This document shows, one piece after another, positions 1 to 8,584 of a stretch of 64,000 nucleotides of DNA (position 1 is the first letter of the stretch; each line of letters starts with the position of its first letter). A model generated the notes under the pieces. That model did not search any database. It was given only the letters and a program-made list of their open reading frames with translations, and had not been told where the DNA came from. Source of the DNA: Candidatus Methanoliparum thermophilum (GTDB lineage Archaea; Halobacteriota; Methanoliparia; Methanoliparales; Methanoliparaceae); contig RXIF01000002.1 of assembly GCA_004212075.1 (NCBI GenBank), positions 124,001 through 188,000 on the forward strand. The letters are read 5' to 3'. The translations under genes and the position numbers were made by a program.

Positions 1-1340
1 TTTACGCCGTCAAGTTTCTGATCAATCTGCTCTGCTTTTTGTTTTAATATTTGTGCTAAATCGTTTACATCTTTGTTTCTTATTTCTTTAACAAGAGTGT
101 ACATTGTATATCGTATCGAGCTTTGGGAATAGTTTTTATAATTTACCGACCGAAATACTGTGAACATCTCAAGATACATAGCTACCAAAGAGAATTTTTT
201 CTTTATTGTTTCTGGATTATCCTGTAGTGTTATCGGCGCCATAAGAAGAGGGTAAAATATAGATGGTGCAAGCCTTCTTTCATTGATATAAAAAATATTT
301 TCCAGTTCTTTATTGAATTCGTTTGCTGCTTTGTTAATTTCCACATAAACATCTACAAAAAAACTCATATTTTTCTCAACAAAATCACGGAAACTTTGCT
401 CGTTTATTAACCCTACTTTATTTTTATTATCTCTAACCCACTGATGAAACCTAGTTCCAATCTTTTCAAAATCTTCGTTAGCTGCACCTTCTCTTCCAGG
501 TCTAATAGTTTCAGCATATTTTGCCCTTAGCCATGCTTTACAAAATTCTAAATCCTCGTCTTTTGATATAGCTCTAAGTTCACCTATTTTCTTTTTCCAA
601 AGCACATTCAACTTTTGCTTTTGTGTATTATCCGACAAATTTGAAAGAAGGTAACCTTTAAGCATTTCCGTAGGGGTTAGATTTAGCCCTCTATCATTCA
701 TTGTCTCAAAGATGATATAGGCATCGTCATCAGAACAAGTTGTAACTTCAACAAAAACTACATTATCAACAAGCCAGTCAATAAAGTAAGGCAATGCTTT
801 ACCTTTTAAATCTTCAGGGAATAATTCTTGAATATCATTGTATCTCTCCATAAGATTTTGCACAGATTCATCTTTTTCTATAGCCTTATAATTCTCTCCG
901 TTTCCATTATATAAAGCCTCAAGACATTCTTTTCTCTCTGGAACTTGGAGGTTAAATGATTTTTCACCATATCTTTCAGAAAAAATAAGATCTGGTATAG
1001 TTGTTACTTTATCTTGATCTTGCCTGATCTTTTGTAAGTTATTCAGGTAAATAAGTAATAAAGTTATTGAAGTTAATCTTTGCTGACCATCAATTATTGA
1101 GTTTCCATCTTCCTTTGAACTTATAATAATGGGACCTAGATAATATTGTGGATAGTTTTGCACCTTTTTTCTGTCATCTGTTTCTTTATGATCTGCAAAA
1201 AATTTTGTTGTAAGATCACTTATTAATTGTTCTATTTGTTTCCTTTCCCACTTATATTCCCTCTGGAAAAAATCAATAAAATACTTTTTTTTGTCTAAAA
1301 CCTCTCTTACGCTCTTAAGTTTAGCATCAATATTGTTCAT
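1..1340 (-). CDS. DUF262 (GmrSD-like) protein, cut by window edge
   Basis: The reverse strand is open from an ATG at 1338-1340 to the window edge, about 446 codons, so the C-terminus is missing. The N-terminus carries the DUF262 signature: FQREYKW near residues 25-31 and the ParB-like DGQQRLTS at 84-91. IFETMNDRGLNLTPTEMLK follows near residue 220. DUF262 proteins include the nucleotide-dependent GmrS half of type IV restriction enzymes and are common in defence islands. The start overlaps the hsdS stop by four bases, so it is the third gene of an hsdM-hsdS operon. It probably acts in defence with or beside the type I system; its exact role is inferred. Confidence 0.85.
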   Translation of the reverse strand, partial: MNNIDAKLKSVREVLDKKKYFIDFFQREYKWERKQIEQLISDLTTKFFADHKETDDRKKVQNYPQYYLGPIIISSKEDGNSIIDGQQRLTSITLLLIYLNNLQKIRQDQDKVTTIPDLIFSERYGEKSFNLQVPERKECLEALYNGNGENYKAIEKDESVQNLMERYNDIQELFPEDLKGKALPYFIDWLVDNVVFVEVTTCSDDDAYIIFETMNDRGLNLTPTEMLKGYLLSNLSDNTQKQKLNVLWKKKIGELRAISKDEDLEFCKAWLRAKYAETIRPGREGAANEDFEKIGTRFHQWVRDNKNKVGLINEQSFRDFVEKNMSFFVDVYVEINKAANEFNKELENIFYINERRLAPSIFYPLLMAPITLQDNPETIKKKFSLVAMYLEMFTVFRSVNYKNYSQSSIRYTMYTLVKEIRNKDVNDLAQILKQKAEQIDQKLDGV

Positions 1341-2620
1341 GTTGGCACCTCTTTTTCCTTAGTTTTGTCATTTTCTTCTATCAAATGGTTAACCCTGATT
1401 TTGCCAGTAAGCAAGTCCTCCATCAAGCCCTGCTTTATTCTTTCAAGTTTCTCTTTATATCTTTCTTCTTTTTCTATTATTTCGTCTATCTGGGAGAGGA
1501 TTAAAGCGATGCGGTGTTGTTCGGGGAGGGGAGGAAGAGGAAATTCATGAGTTTTTAAGATATTCCAACTTGTTCTCGGCATTTTAGTTCCGAAAATTTT
1601 TGACTCTGCTAATTTTAAAAATTGTTCGGATTGAATCACTAAATACAAAAAATCCCTGATTATTTCAGGGCTATTAGGCATTATTACATATATTTCTGTT
1701 GAGCACCAGCCATCAAACCTGGCATACCAATATTTTCTTAAGTTAGGTCTCAACTTGCCAAATAAAATATCTCCCTTCTTGAACACACTTGCATTTCCTT
1801 TTATTTTTTCAGATGGAGTAAATCCACTGACATATCCACCTTCTTTTTCTATATTTTCAAGTCCGATATATTTCTGGTTGTTTGGTGGGAACATTTTTTT
1901 ATTTCTCAATTTGACAACATCTCCCAACTTCACCACCCCCCACTCCTCTGGTATCTTGCCAAGTGGTGAGTCCTTGAACCTGTGCGTCTCCTCACTCCTT
2001 AACTGCCCGTTTTCATCTATGCCTTTTGTGAGCAGATCCTGCATTAAGCCCTGTTTTATGTGCTTGTATTTCTCTATGATTCTGTCAGTCTTTTCCATGG
2101 CATTGTCAACGGTTTCAAGGATTTCTGCGATTTTGCGCTGCTCGGAGAAGGGAGGAATTAAAATAGCCAACTTGACCAAAGCTGGTGGTCTAATTTCGCT
2201 AAAACTTGTTCCTTGGGAAAATCTAATAAGTAGATTCTTATTATGTAGAAGGAAGTACCTAAAAAAGGTGTTGAAAACCTTATGCTCGTCCAATACAATA
2301 CCTGTAATGCCTTGTTTAGTTGCGGCAGGAATCCTTGTAATTCCTACTTCACCTATTGTTGCTCCTGTAGAGACTATCACTGAACCTCGAGGCCATAGTT
2401 TTGCACTAGATTTTTTCAAACCCTTCCTACTGAGTGTTTCCTTGGTTTTTTCGATGTAGGGTCTAATATCATCAATAACGACCCAAGGAATACCTCCATT
2501 GAAATTGTCAGCATCATTTCTTGAAGGAGTGCCACCATCACCTAATTCTTTTATAACCTCCCCCAACCTTGCCTTTTTCCATCCCTTTGGAAGTTCTCCC
2601 ACTTCTTTAGCTTCAGACAT
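1337..2620 (-). CDS. hsdS: Type I restriction-modification specificity subunit HsdS
   Basis: A 427-residue DNA-recognition subunit. It has the standard two-half layout: a target recognition domain (about residues 10-165), a conserved helical spacer with KHIKQGLMQDLL (about 190-200), a second recognition domain (about 225-375) and a second spacer with RIKQGLMEDLL. PLPPLPEQHRIA and the related LIPPFSEQRKIA mark the ends of the two recognition domains. The two halves differ, so the target is expected to be asymmetric and bipartite. The ATG lies inside the end of hsdM (8-base overlap), indicating translational coupling. Length is normal and no frameshift is seen. Confidence 0.95.
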   Translation of the reverse strand: MSEAKEVGELPKGWKKARLGEVIKELGDGGTPSRNDADNFNGGIPWVVIDDIRPYIEKTKETLSRKGLKKSSAKLWPRGSVIVSTGATIGEVGITRIPAATKQGITGIVLDEHKVFNTFFRYFLLHNKNLLIRFSQGTSFSEIRPPALVKLAILIPPFSEQRKIAEILETVDNAMEKTDRIIEKYKHIKQGLMQDLLTKGIDENGQLRSEETHRFKDSPLGKIPEEWGVVKLGDVVKLRNKKMFPPNNQKYIGLENIEKEGGYVSGFTPSEKIKGNASVFKKGDILFGKLRPNLRKYWYARFDGWCSTEIYVIMPNSPEIIRDFLYLVIQSEQFLKLAESKIFGTKMPRTSWNILKTHEFPLPPLPEQHRIALILSQIDEIIEKEERYKEKLERIKQGLMEDLLTGKIRVNHLIEENDKTKEKEVPT

Positions 2621-5054
2621 AGTAATATCCCAATTCTTTCAAAAATCCATCCAACTTTTTGACTTCCTCATCCCTTTCCTGCGTCAATTCCTCTAAGGAA
2701 ACTTTATACTTATCCCACAGGTTTTCAAAAATCTTTATGAGATCTTTTTTCTCTGCATTCAGATATTTATTGAGTTGTTCATCAATGATTCCATAAAATT
2801 TCTCAAGAAGCAACTCCTTTACTTCTTCCTCACTTAGCGATTTTCTTTTATACTGTATCTTTCTCTCAAGCTCATTTTTTATATCTCTCAATGCCTTCTT
2901 GAACTTCTTCAATTCTTTTTCTTTCTTTTCAATCCTTGAGACTAAATTCTCCCATTTTGCGGCTTCTTGTAATGCTGACTCACTCCAGCTTGCTCTTAAA
3001 TCCTTAACAATCTCTTTTAAGTGCTTCCTTACCTTATTTGCCGTTTTATTACCCTGTTCCTCCTCATCCCAGTCTTCAACCTCTTCTAAAAACTCGTTTA
3101 GTTCTCCTTCAATCTCTGCTACTTTGCTTTCCAGCTTTTCAATTTCTTCCAATTCTGCCCTGAAAAACCTCTCTTTTATCCTCTCATCCTCAATCAGGTT
3201 TTTACTCCAGCCGGTAGAAACTATGGTTTTAAAATCATATCTAAGCTCTTCCCACCAGTTCACAAATATGCCAGAGATCTTAAACTCATCAAGCAAGTTA
3301 AGAGGTAGAAATCTCTCCTTTAACTGTTTCATAGCCCTGTTTCTGAAGTCCCAGAGATCGTTGTTGCCGTGAAATCCCTCAATCTCAGGCTTTACCTCAT
3401 CCCACCATTTCCTTAGTTTTTCTCTGTGCTTTGAGATTGTGGCTTTTACATTATTATCGCTCTCAATAATTTCTCCTAGCATGCTTCTTTCCTCAATATT
3501 ATCATTAAACTCCAAATAATTCTTATCTTTTTCTTTCAGGAGATGGTTAAGTGAAAGATTAAACCTCTGGAATTGTTCTTTATAAAGGTCAACCTCCCTC
3601 TTTGGAACACCACCGACAAGATGAGCATGAACATCCTCAATCTCAGGGTCTGGAGAGTTGTCCACATACCTCCTGATGTTCAGATTAAAATCATTATCTT
3701 CAATTTCCCTAATATCTACGAGCCTCGAGTATTTTGGTATCTCCTTTTTCTCGGTAAATACCGTTACAATCTTCTCGATGTCTTCTGGTCTTAGATAATT
3801 CTGATTCCGTCCCTCTCCATATTCCCTGTCTGCATTGATGAATAAAATCTTGTCTTTCATATGTTCTGGCTTATTTTTGTTGATAACAACCACGCAGGCT
3901 GGAATACTTACGTTGTAAAAGAGTTTGGAGGGTAAACCAATAATAGCCTCAATTAAATCATCTCTAACTATCCCTTCTCTAATAATCTTTTCCTGCCCAC
4001 CTCTGAACAATATACCATGAGGCATAACAGTTGCCATAATGCCATCATTTTTTAAGCTGGCAATCATATGTTGCAAAAACATTAAATCCGCTTTTTTACC
4101 TGTTTCGGGAGTAAAACCGTATTTAAATCTCTCAGGAAATTGCATGTTTGTACGGGTATAATTCTGAGAAAATGGAGGATTGGCTAGAACCCTGTCAAAA
4201 TGCTTTATGTATCCATTTTCTACAAACATAGGGGTTGTTAAAGTATCTTCATTTTCTATATGTGCATCTGGAATACCGTGGAGGATCATATTCATCTTAC
4301 ATATTGACCATGTCAATCCGTTAAGCTCCTGCCCATAAAGAGCTATATTTCTGGTATTCTGCCCCTGCTCTTCAATATAATGTCTTGATTCTATAAGGAA
4401 CCCTCCCGAGCCAACTGTAGGATCATAGATTGTCATGCCTTCTTGTGGTTTAACAAGTCTGACCATTAGTTTCTTTACATGCGTAGGAGTGTAAAATTCA
4501 CCGCCCTTTTTACCTGCCGAGTCAGCAAATTCTTTAAGAAGATACTCGTAGGCAGCGCCAAGCAAATCTGGAAACTCAAAGTCATCGTTTGTGAGTCTGT
4601 ATTTATTAAAGTGGTGAATCAGGTCAATGAGTTGCTGGTCTTTAAGACGAGTTTTTCCTTTTATGGCATTAAAATCAATATGCTTTAAAACACCATCAAG
4701 CTCTGAACTCTTTTCCTCTACTGCAGCTAATGCTTTATTTAAGTGATTGCCCACGTTTTCCTTCAGGTTAAGAATATTTTGCCATCTTGCTCTCTCTGGA
4801 ACAAAGAAGGTATCTCCATATAAATTAGGATCTTCCAAAAGCTCATTAATCTGTTTATCAGAAAACCCCTGAGCTTTTAATCCATCTCTTAATTCTGCTC
4901 TTTTTGCTTCAAAAACATCCGAAGCACGCTTTAAAAAGAGCATACCAAAAATATATTCCTTATACTCAGAGGCATCCATCTTCCCCCTGAGAATATCTGC
5001 AGCTTTAAAAAGATGAGTCTCAAGCTGTCTTAGGGTTATCTTACCATTATTCAT
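2613..5054 (-). CDS. hsdM: Type I restriction-modification DNA methyltransferase HsdM
   Basis: N6-adenine methyltransferase subunit. Starting at 5054 it has 813 residues. An HsdM N-terminal helical domain comes first, then the methyltransferase core with AdoMet motif DPTVGSGGFLIES and catalytic ANPPFSQNY. About 300 Lys/Glu-rich residues follow, probably coiled coil, so it is longer than a typical 500-residue HsdM. I chose ATG 5052-5054 because AAGGATGAT lies just upstream and the family N-terminus begins there. The longer frame from 5123 would start inside the attC-like site. No hsdR is in the window; it may lie beyond position 1 or be absent. Confidence 0.93.
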   Translation of the reverse strand: MNNGKITLRQLETHLFKAADILRGKMDASEYKEYIFGMLFLKRASDVFEAKRAELRDGLKAQGFSDKQINELLEDPNLYGDTFFVPERARWQNILNLKENVGNHLNKALAAVEEKSSELDGVLKHIDFNAIKGKTRLKDQQLIDLIHHFNKYRLTNDDFEFPDLLGAAYEYLLKEFADSAGKKGGEFYTPTHVKKLMVRLVKPQEGMTIYDPTVGSGGFLIESRHYIEEQGQNTRNIALYGQELNGLTWSICKMNMILHGIPDAHIENEDTLTTPMFVENGYIKHFDRVLANPPFSQNYTRTNMQFPERFKYGFTPETGKKADLMFLQHMIASLKNDGIMATVMPHGILFRGGQEKIIREGIVRDDLIEAIIGLPSKLFYNVSIPACVVVINKNKPEHMKDKILFINADREYGEGRNQNYLRPEDIEKIVTVFTEKKEIPKYSRLVDIREIEDNDFNLNIRRYVDNSPDPEIEDVHAHLVGGVPKREVDLYKEQFQRFNLSLNHLLKEKDKNYLEFNDNIEERSMLGEIIESDNNVKATISKHREKLRKWWDEVKPEIEGFHGNNDLWDFRNRAMKQLKERFLPLNLLDEFKISGIFVNWWEELRYDFKTIVSTGWSKNLIEDERIKERFFRAELEEIEKLESKVAEIEGELNEFLEEVEDWDEEEQGNKTANKVRKHLKEIVKDLRASWSESALQEAAKWENLVSRIEKKEKELKKFKKALRDIKNELERKIQYKRKSLSEEEVKELLLEKFYGIIDEQLNKYLNAEKKDLIKIFENLWDKYKVSLEELTQERDEEVKKLDGFLKELGYYYV

Positions 5055-5120
5055 AGCATCATCCTTCAATAATATTGTATTCCTCATTTTTAAGTATTTC
5101 CAAGACATGTTTAGGTATTT

Positions 5121-5209
5121 CATATAACGTCCGGAGCTTAAAAGAAGTTTTTGCGAAGCAAAAATTTGAGTGAGTGCCGTAAAACACGAACCTTTTATGC
5201 TGTGTTATA
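5121..5209 (-). repeat. attC-like recombination site A
   Basis: On the minus strand this 89-base segment starts with TATAAC and ends with GTTATATG. Inside are nearly complementary arms (AGCATAAAAG and CTTTTAAGCT, one mismatch), followed by a variable centre. The ends match R''- and R'-like boxes of integron attC sites. It shares TATAAC, ATAAAAGG, TCAAATT, AACTTCTTTTA and ACGTTATATGAAAT with the sites at 6668 and 8585 but points the opposite way. A gene fragment ends 20 bases before it and hsdM begins just after it, as expected for a cassette junction. No integrase is visible. Confidence 0.65.
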
Positions 5210-5228
5210 CGCCGTCCGCTTATTTCAC

Positions 5229-5354
5229 TCATTTGTAGGTTGTTTTTACCCATTCCCGTAACCACCATCCATTCCCCTCCATACCTTTAATACATTTCAT
5301 TTCTTCTAAGTCTTTCAATATATCCCCAGCTCTTTTTCGTTCATCATTGAGCGG
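5229..5354 (-). pseudogene. C-terminal remnant of an unidentified protein
   Basis: A 41-residue reverse-strand reading (LNDERKRAGDILKDLEEMK... ending VKTTYK) looks coding, with a TGA at 5229-5231. It is cut upstream by an in-frame TAA at 5355-5357. The composition resembles the end of a winged-helix or small helical protein, but I do not recognise the family. It ends directly before attC-like site A, the position of a cassette gene relative to its own recombination site. Confidence 0.4.
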
Positions 5355-5466
5355 TTATATATAATTTTTATGATGTTGAAAGCAGTAAAAAAGATAAAAA
5401 ATACATTATAGAGGAAATAATAGAACCGCATTCTATTTGGTTGTGTTCTTGTATGAGATTTTTAGT

Positions 5467-5494
5467 GTTTAGAATACCTATAAGGGATTGAAAT
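5467..5494 (+). repeat. Solitary CRISPR-repeat-like sequence
   Basis: The 28 bases GTTTAGAATACC-TATAAGGGATTGAAAT have the form of a type I CRISPR repeat: GTTT start, ATTGAAAT end and a TATAAGGG middle. There is no second copy at a spacer-sized distance, so this is not an array. The last half recurs at 43454-43470 and 43572-43588 in reverse orientation. Confidence 0.4.
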
Positions 5495-5668
5495 CCTTCT
5501 GGTGTTGATGGCAGAACCATTAGAGGTATTACTTCTCATATGATTATATTTGATGAGGCAGCATTTATGCCAGACATTATATTTGATGTCGTTCTTCCAT
5601 CTATAATTGGTTCTACTAACCACAAAATAATCTTAAACAAAGTCCTGAAACAGACATTTCAAGATTAG
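5492..5668 (+). pseudogene. Fragment of a phage terminase large-subunit-like ATPase
   Basis: About 58 codons read GVDGRTIRGITSHMIIFDEAAFMPDI and onward. The run of hydrophobic residues ending in DEAAFMP is the Walker B region of a terminase large subunit, where the acidic pair coordinates Mg-ATP. An in-frame TGA precedes it and TAG ends it at 5666-5668. Walker A and the nuclease domain are missing. It is a decayed viral or proviral remnant beginning right after the CRISPR-like repeat. Confidence 0.55.
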
Positions 5669-5829
5669 ATTCATTATGCTTAATTTTTGGGATAGGATTA
5701 GTTTTATTCGACGTAAATGATCCAAACAATCCTAAATTTGAAATTAGAGTTAGACCAATTAAGCATGATCCTGATATTTTTTACACAAACAAATACCTAA
5801 AGTTGATTGATGATGAAATCTTTGGATGA
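5665..5829 (+). pseudogene. C-terminal gene remnant of unknown family
   Basis: In a frame shifted from the terminase-like fragment, about 54 codons read as plausible protein with FDVNDPNNPKFEIRVRPIKH in the middle, ending at TGA 5827-5829. No start or N-terminal domain is present. It may be the end of the same decayed gene after a frameshift or of another one; I cannot name the family. Confidence 0.35.
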
Positions 5830-5835
5830 TGTAAT

Positions 5836-6605
5836 ATGATAGTCAGACCAATCCTAGAATCAATAGTTGAAGATATTAAGTTCGAAGATTTACCTGCTAA
5901 CTGGAATTCGTTTGATTTGGATAATTTTTCAAAGAGTAAGAGACTTTGGGATTATCAAAAAGATGCTTTGAAAAACGCTATAAAGGTTTTGTGGAAGTAT
6001 TTTGAGGGCTTTGTTGATTACCAAGAGGGCGAAAAATTTAAGTAGCGAGCAATATTTTGAAAGCGGGCATAAGGAAATCAAAATCAAGTATATTGCCAAT
6101 CATTATTACATTCCACTTATCTTATCCCCTGATGAAAAGGTAGGTTATATCAAGCACATAATTAAAACTCAAAGCGAGGAAAGATTCATCAATGATTTGG
6201 AAGATCATTTAACCAAGGCTGATAACAAGTTCAAGGAATTTGATTGGTGGCTGTTCAGCAAATTGGATGAAAGTTTAGATGAAGTTTATATCCCCTACTA
6301 TAATCCCAATGCGAACAAATTTAGCCATTTCTATCCAGATTTTATTTTTTGGTTAAAGAGGGGGGAATAATTACTTTATTGTTTTTGTTGATCCAAAGGG
6401 AACTGAGCATACAAGCGCATACCGAAAAATTGATGGATATGCACAATTATTTGAAGAAAACGGAAAGGAAAAGGTTTTTAATTACAATGGATTTAAAGTC
6501 AGAATAAAATTGCTACTAAGACCAGAAGATGTTTCAAAAACTCTTAATGGGTATAGACAATATTGGTTTGATAATATTGAAAAGATGTTAGAAATGATAG
6601 TATAA
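5836..6605 (+). pseudogene. Broken type III-like restriction helicase/nuclease
   Basis: Three consecutive frames together resemble a helicase-endonuclease (Res-type) protein. The first (5836-6045) has LWDYQKDALKNAIKVLW, the Q-motif region at the start of such helicases. The second (from about 6002) has YYNPNANKFSHFYPDFIFWLK, and the third YFIVFVDPKGTEH, together forming a PD-(D/E)XK-like nuclease end that stops at 6603-6605. The helicase core is missing, so there is a large internal deletion plus at least two frameshifts. The gene is dead. It ends just before attC-like site B, in the place of a cassette gene. Confidence 0.65.
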
Positions 6606-6667
6606 TTAACAAAAGATTTTATGGCGTCGGGCATCTGCGATTGCTCGCAACCTTGCCATTCGGATTA

Positions 6668-6746
6668 TATAACAGCGGATAAAAGGGAAATCAAAGATTT
6701 CCTCAAATTGCCTCGTTAACTTCTTTTATCCGCAGAACGTTATATG
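6668..6746 (+). repeat. attC-like recombination site B
   Basis: Begins TATAAC and ends GTTATATG. The inner arms GCGGATAAAAG and CTTTTATCCGC are perfectly complementary, and the centre folds on GAAATC-AAA-GATTTC. The spacer next to the left box is one base and that next to the right box five (AGAAC), so the palindrome is asymmetric. Upstream GGTTGC/GCAACC-type sequence (about 6638-6665) is shared with site C. It lies between the broken restriction gene and the HARE-HTH gene block. Confidence 0.7.
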
Positions 6747-6774
6747 AAATCGTGGGCGAATAGCATTTTGATTA

Positions 6775-6993
6775 TCATTCCTTTGACAATAATAAATCCT
6801 TTCCATGTTTTTCATAACAAGATGAGCAATATATCTTGGCATGCAAGCTATGAAGGAATTTATCTTCAATATGTTCTCGATAGTAGGTCTCACCAGGCAA
6901 TATTTCCTTACCACAGTTGTAGCAAATATGCTGGGACCTAGCTTTGTTTTCTTTAAGATTTTTAGATGATTGTACTTCCCCATTGCTCAACAA
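6775..6993 (-). CDS. Small C2C2 zinc-binding protein
   Basis: A 72-residue protein with two CxxC pairs (CYNC near residue 24 and CSSC near residue 56), as in treble-clef or zinc-ribbon folds, and many charged residues. The start is a TTG at 6991-6993 (an alternative TTG is next to it), overlapping the last 7 bases of the HARE-HTH gene, with an AAGAAGG-like ribosome site inside that gene. Coupling suggests the two proteins act together, but the function is unknown. A plus-strand frame across the same bases looks like a shadow. Confidence 0.6.
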   Translation of the reverse strand: MLSNGEVQSSKNLKENKARSQHICYNCGKEILPGETYYREHIEDKFLHSLHAKIYCSSCYEKHGKDLLLSKE

Positions 6994-8474
6994 CCTTCTT
7001 TCCCTATATTCTTTTTAATCCATTCATCTATTTTTTCTATTGGAACATTTAGTTTATATTCGATGGGTCTCTTTGAACCAGTCCACTTAATTAATCCTTC
7101 TATTTCTAATATCCCTAAAGTCATTCTGATTTTGTATTCTTCTGGTTTTCCCTTAAAAGTCCTGTCAAGTGATAAGTTTTGCCCTTCAAGCATAGAGAAA
7201 ATTAGATCGGTATTGATCAGATTTTGACTTTTGAACCCTTCAATTATCTTTTCTAAAATAGTTTGAAAGTGATTTATAGGGCAATAGTGTTCATAAGGAT
7301 TATCTTTTCTTGCTATGGCAACAATGGAATGCCCTTTTATATACCATTTGAAATATTTTGAACCAAGTTCCTTTTCTGGTGTGGGCTTCTCTTCAATCTC
7401 TATAGTGGGGGTAGGTGGCACCTCTTCTTTTTCTCCAAGTCTAACAAGAAGATTAGAAATTTGTTGGAAGATGTTTGCTATATCTTTTGTTTTGATTGTT
7501 AGGATATACCTATTTTCAGAAATCTCTTTAACTCCATTTATAAACGGGAGCTTTAATAGGCTAATGATATATTCAATATCCTCAGGCTCTATTTCAAGTT
7601 CTTCTATCTTTTCTCTTCCTGCTAAACTATCAAAAGTAAAATAGCCCAATCTATCTTGTAAAGATTGCATTTCTTCAATAATTACTCCGAATTGTTCTAA
7701 TAAATTTCTTCTGGAAAGATTTTGAGTTAGTAAATCCTCCAGTTGGGAGCTTTTGTCACCTTTACCAGCAAACAAATCTTTTAATTCTGTTAAAGTAAAA
7801 GGAAATTTAGAATGTGCCTCTACAAGTTTTATTAAATCTTCTGTTTTTAGCAGGGAAACATCATACTCGTTTGCTCGTTCCTCCAAATTTCCCCCAGAAA
7901 AACTCGGACCTACTACAACTACAAAATCAGCTTTGTTTTTCTTTTTATGGTCTCTTAAAGAAATCCAATCTATATATCGATCTATAATTTTACCTGATTT
8001 ACTTGTTTTACCATCAACATTAACTTTGAATGACTCTTGGCCAATATTTGCTGTAAGAAGAACATCTGTATCTCCTTTACCTCCAATAAGTTCAGCTTCA
8101 AACCCCAAAAAATTAAAAGCGTCTTTTATTGCCTTTTCAAAATCTGTTGGAGAGTCACTCTTAGATTGTCTTTCTTTTAGGTATTTAATAATCAAATTTG
8201 CTCCCATAGAAATTTTTATCGTTTCGTCTTTTTCTTCATGAGTTTCTTCACCCCATTCTCTCAATCCAAACAATCCTCGTTTCACTTTCACAAATAAGGA
8301 TTTTTCTCCTTTTTGCTTTATATCGGTATAAATTACTGCACCCATTGTTGCATCTGGAGTCTTGCCGTCACTTGTAATTAACCTTTCCTTTAATGCAATT
8401 TTGGTAATCTCTCTTGCTGAAAGCGGTCTTTTCTTTTTTCCTAACACATGATATGCAGCTTCTTTGAATTTCAT
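6987..8474 (-). CDS. HARE-HTH / PD-(D/E)XK restriction endonuclease-like protein
   Basis: A 495-residue protein. Residues about 1-75 form a HARE-HTH winged helix (FKEAAYHVLGKKKRPLSARE, then ITKIALKERLI), a domain linked to restriction enzymes and chromatin factors and predicted to read modified DNA. Residues about 115-215 look like a nuclease core, with GGKGDTDVLL and VNVDGKTSKSG supplying the acidic and lysine residues of PD-(D/E)XK. A helical linker and a C-terminal domain of about 130 residues (SKYFKWYIKGHSIVAIAR...) follow. It lies between attC-like sites B and C, pointing against them. It is probably a modification-sensing restriction protein; the target is unknown. Confidence 0.72.
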   Translation of the reverse strand: MKFKEAAYHVLGKKKRPLSAREITKIALKERLITSDGKTPDATMGAVIYTDIKQKGEKSLFVKVKRGLFGLREWGEETHEEKDETIKISMGANLIIKYLKERQSKSDSPTDFEKAIKDAFNFLGFEAELIGGKGDTDVLLTANIGQESFKVNVDGKTSKSGKIIDRYIDWISLRDHKKKNKADFVVVVGPSFSGGNLEERANEYDVSLLKTEDLIKLVEAHSKFPFTLTELKDLFAGKGDKSSQLEDLLTQNLSRRNLLEQFGVIIEEMQSLQDRLGYFTFDSLAGREKIEELEIEPEDIEYIISLLKLPFINGVKEISENRYILTIKTKDIANIFQQISNLLVRLGEKEEVPPTPTIEIEEKPTPEKELGSKYFKWYIKGHSIVAIARKDNPYEHYCPINHFQTILEKIIEGFKSQNLINTDLIFSMLEGQNLSLDRTFKGKPEEYKIRMTLGILEIEGLIKWTGSKRPIEYKLNVPIEKIDEWIKKNIGKEGC

Positions 8475-8584
8475 ACTATATACCTCTATCTCTTAAGGGT
8501 TAATATTATTTGTGTCCCCTATGCGTTTAATAAGCCGTTCGCCCACGATTCTACGGTTGCTCCGCAACCTTGCCCTTCGGGACA

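Noticed and set aside
1755-2459. Plus-strand frame of 234 codons opposite hsdS
   Set aside because: Shadow of hsdS with serine/leucine/phenylalanine-rich composition and no family features.
5055-5123. HsdM start at 5123
   Set aside because: It lies inside the attC-like site and adds residues unlike the family; ATG 5054 has a ribosome site.
5467-5668. CRISPR array
   Set aside because: Only one repeat; the sequence after it is a continuous terminase-like frame rather than a spacer-repeat series.
6744-6941. Plus-strand frame starting at the end of attC-like site B
   Set aside because: The position is attractive for a cassette gene, but the minus-strand zinc protein over the same bases has a much better protein pattern.
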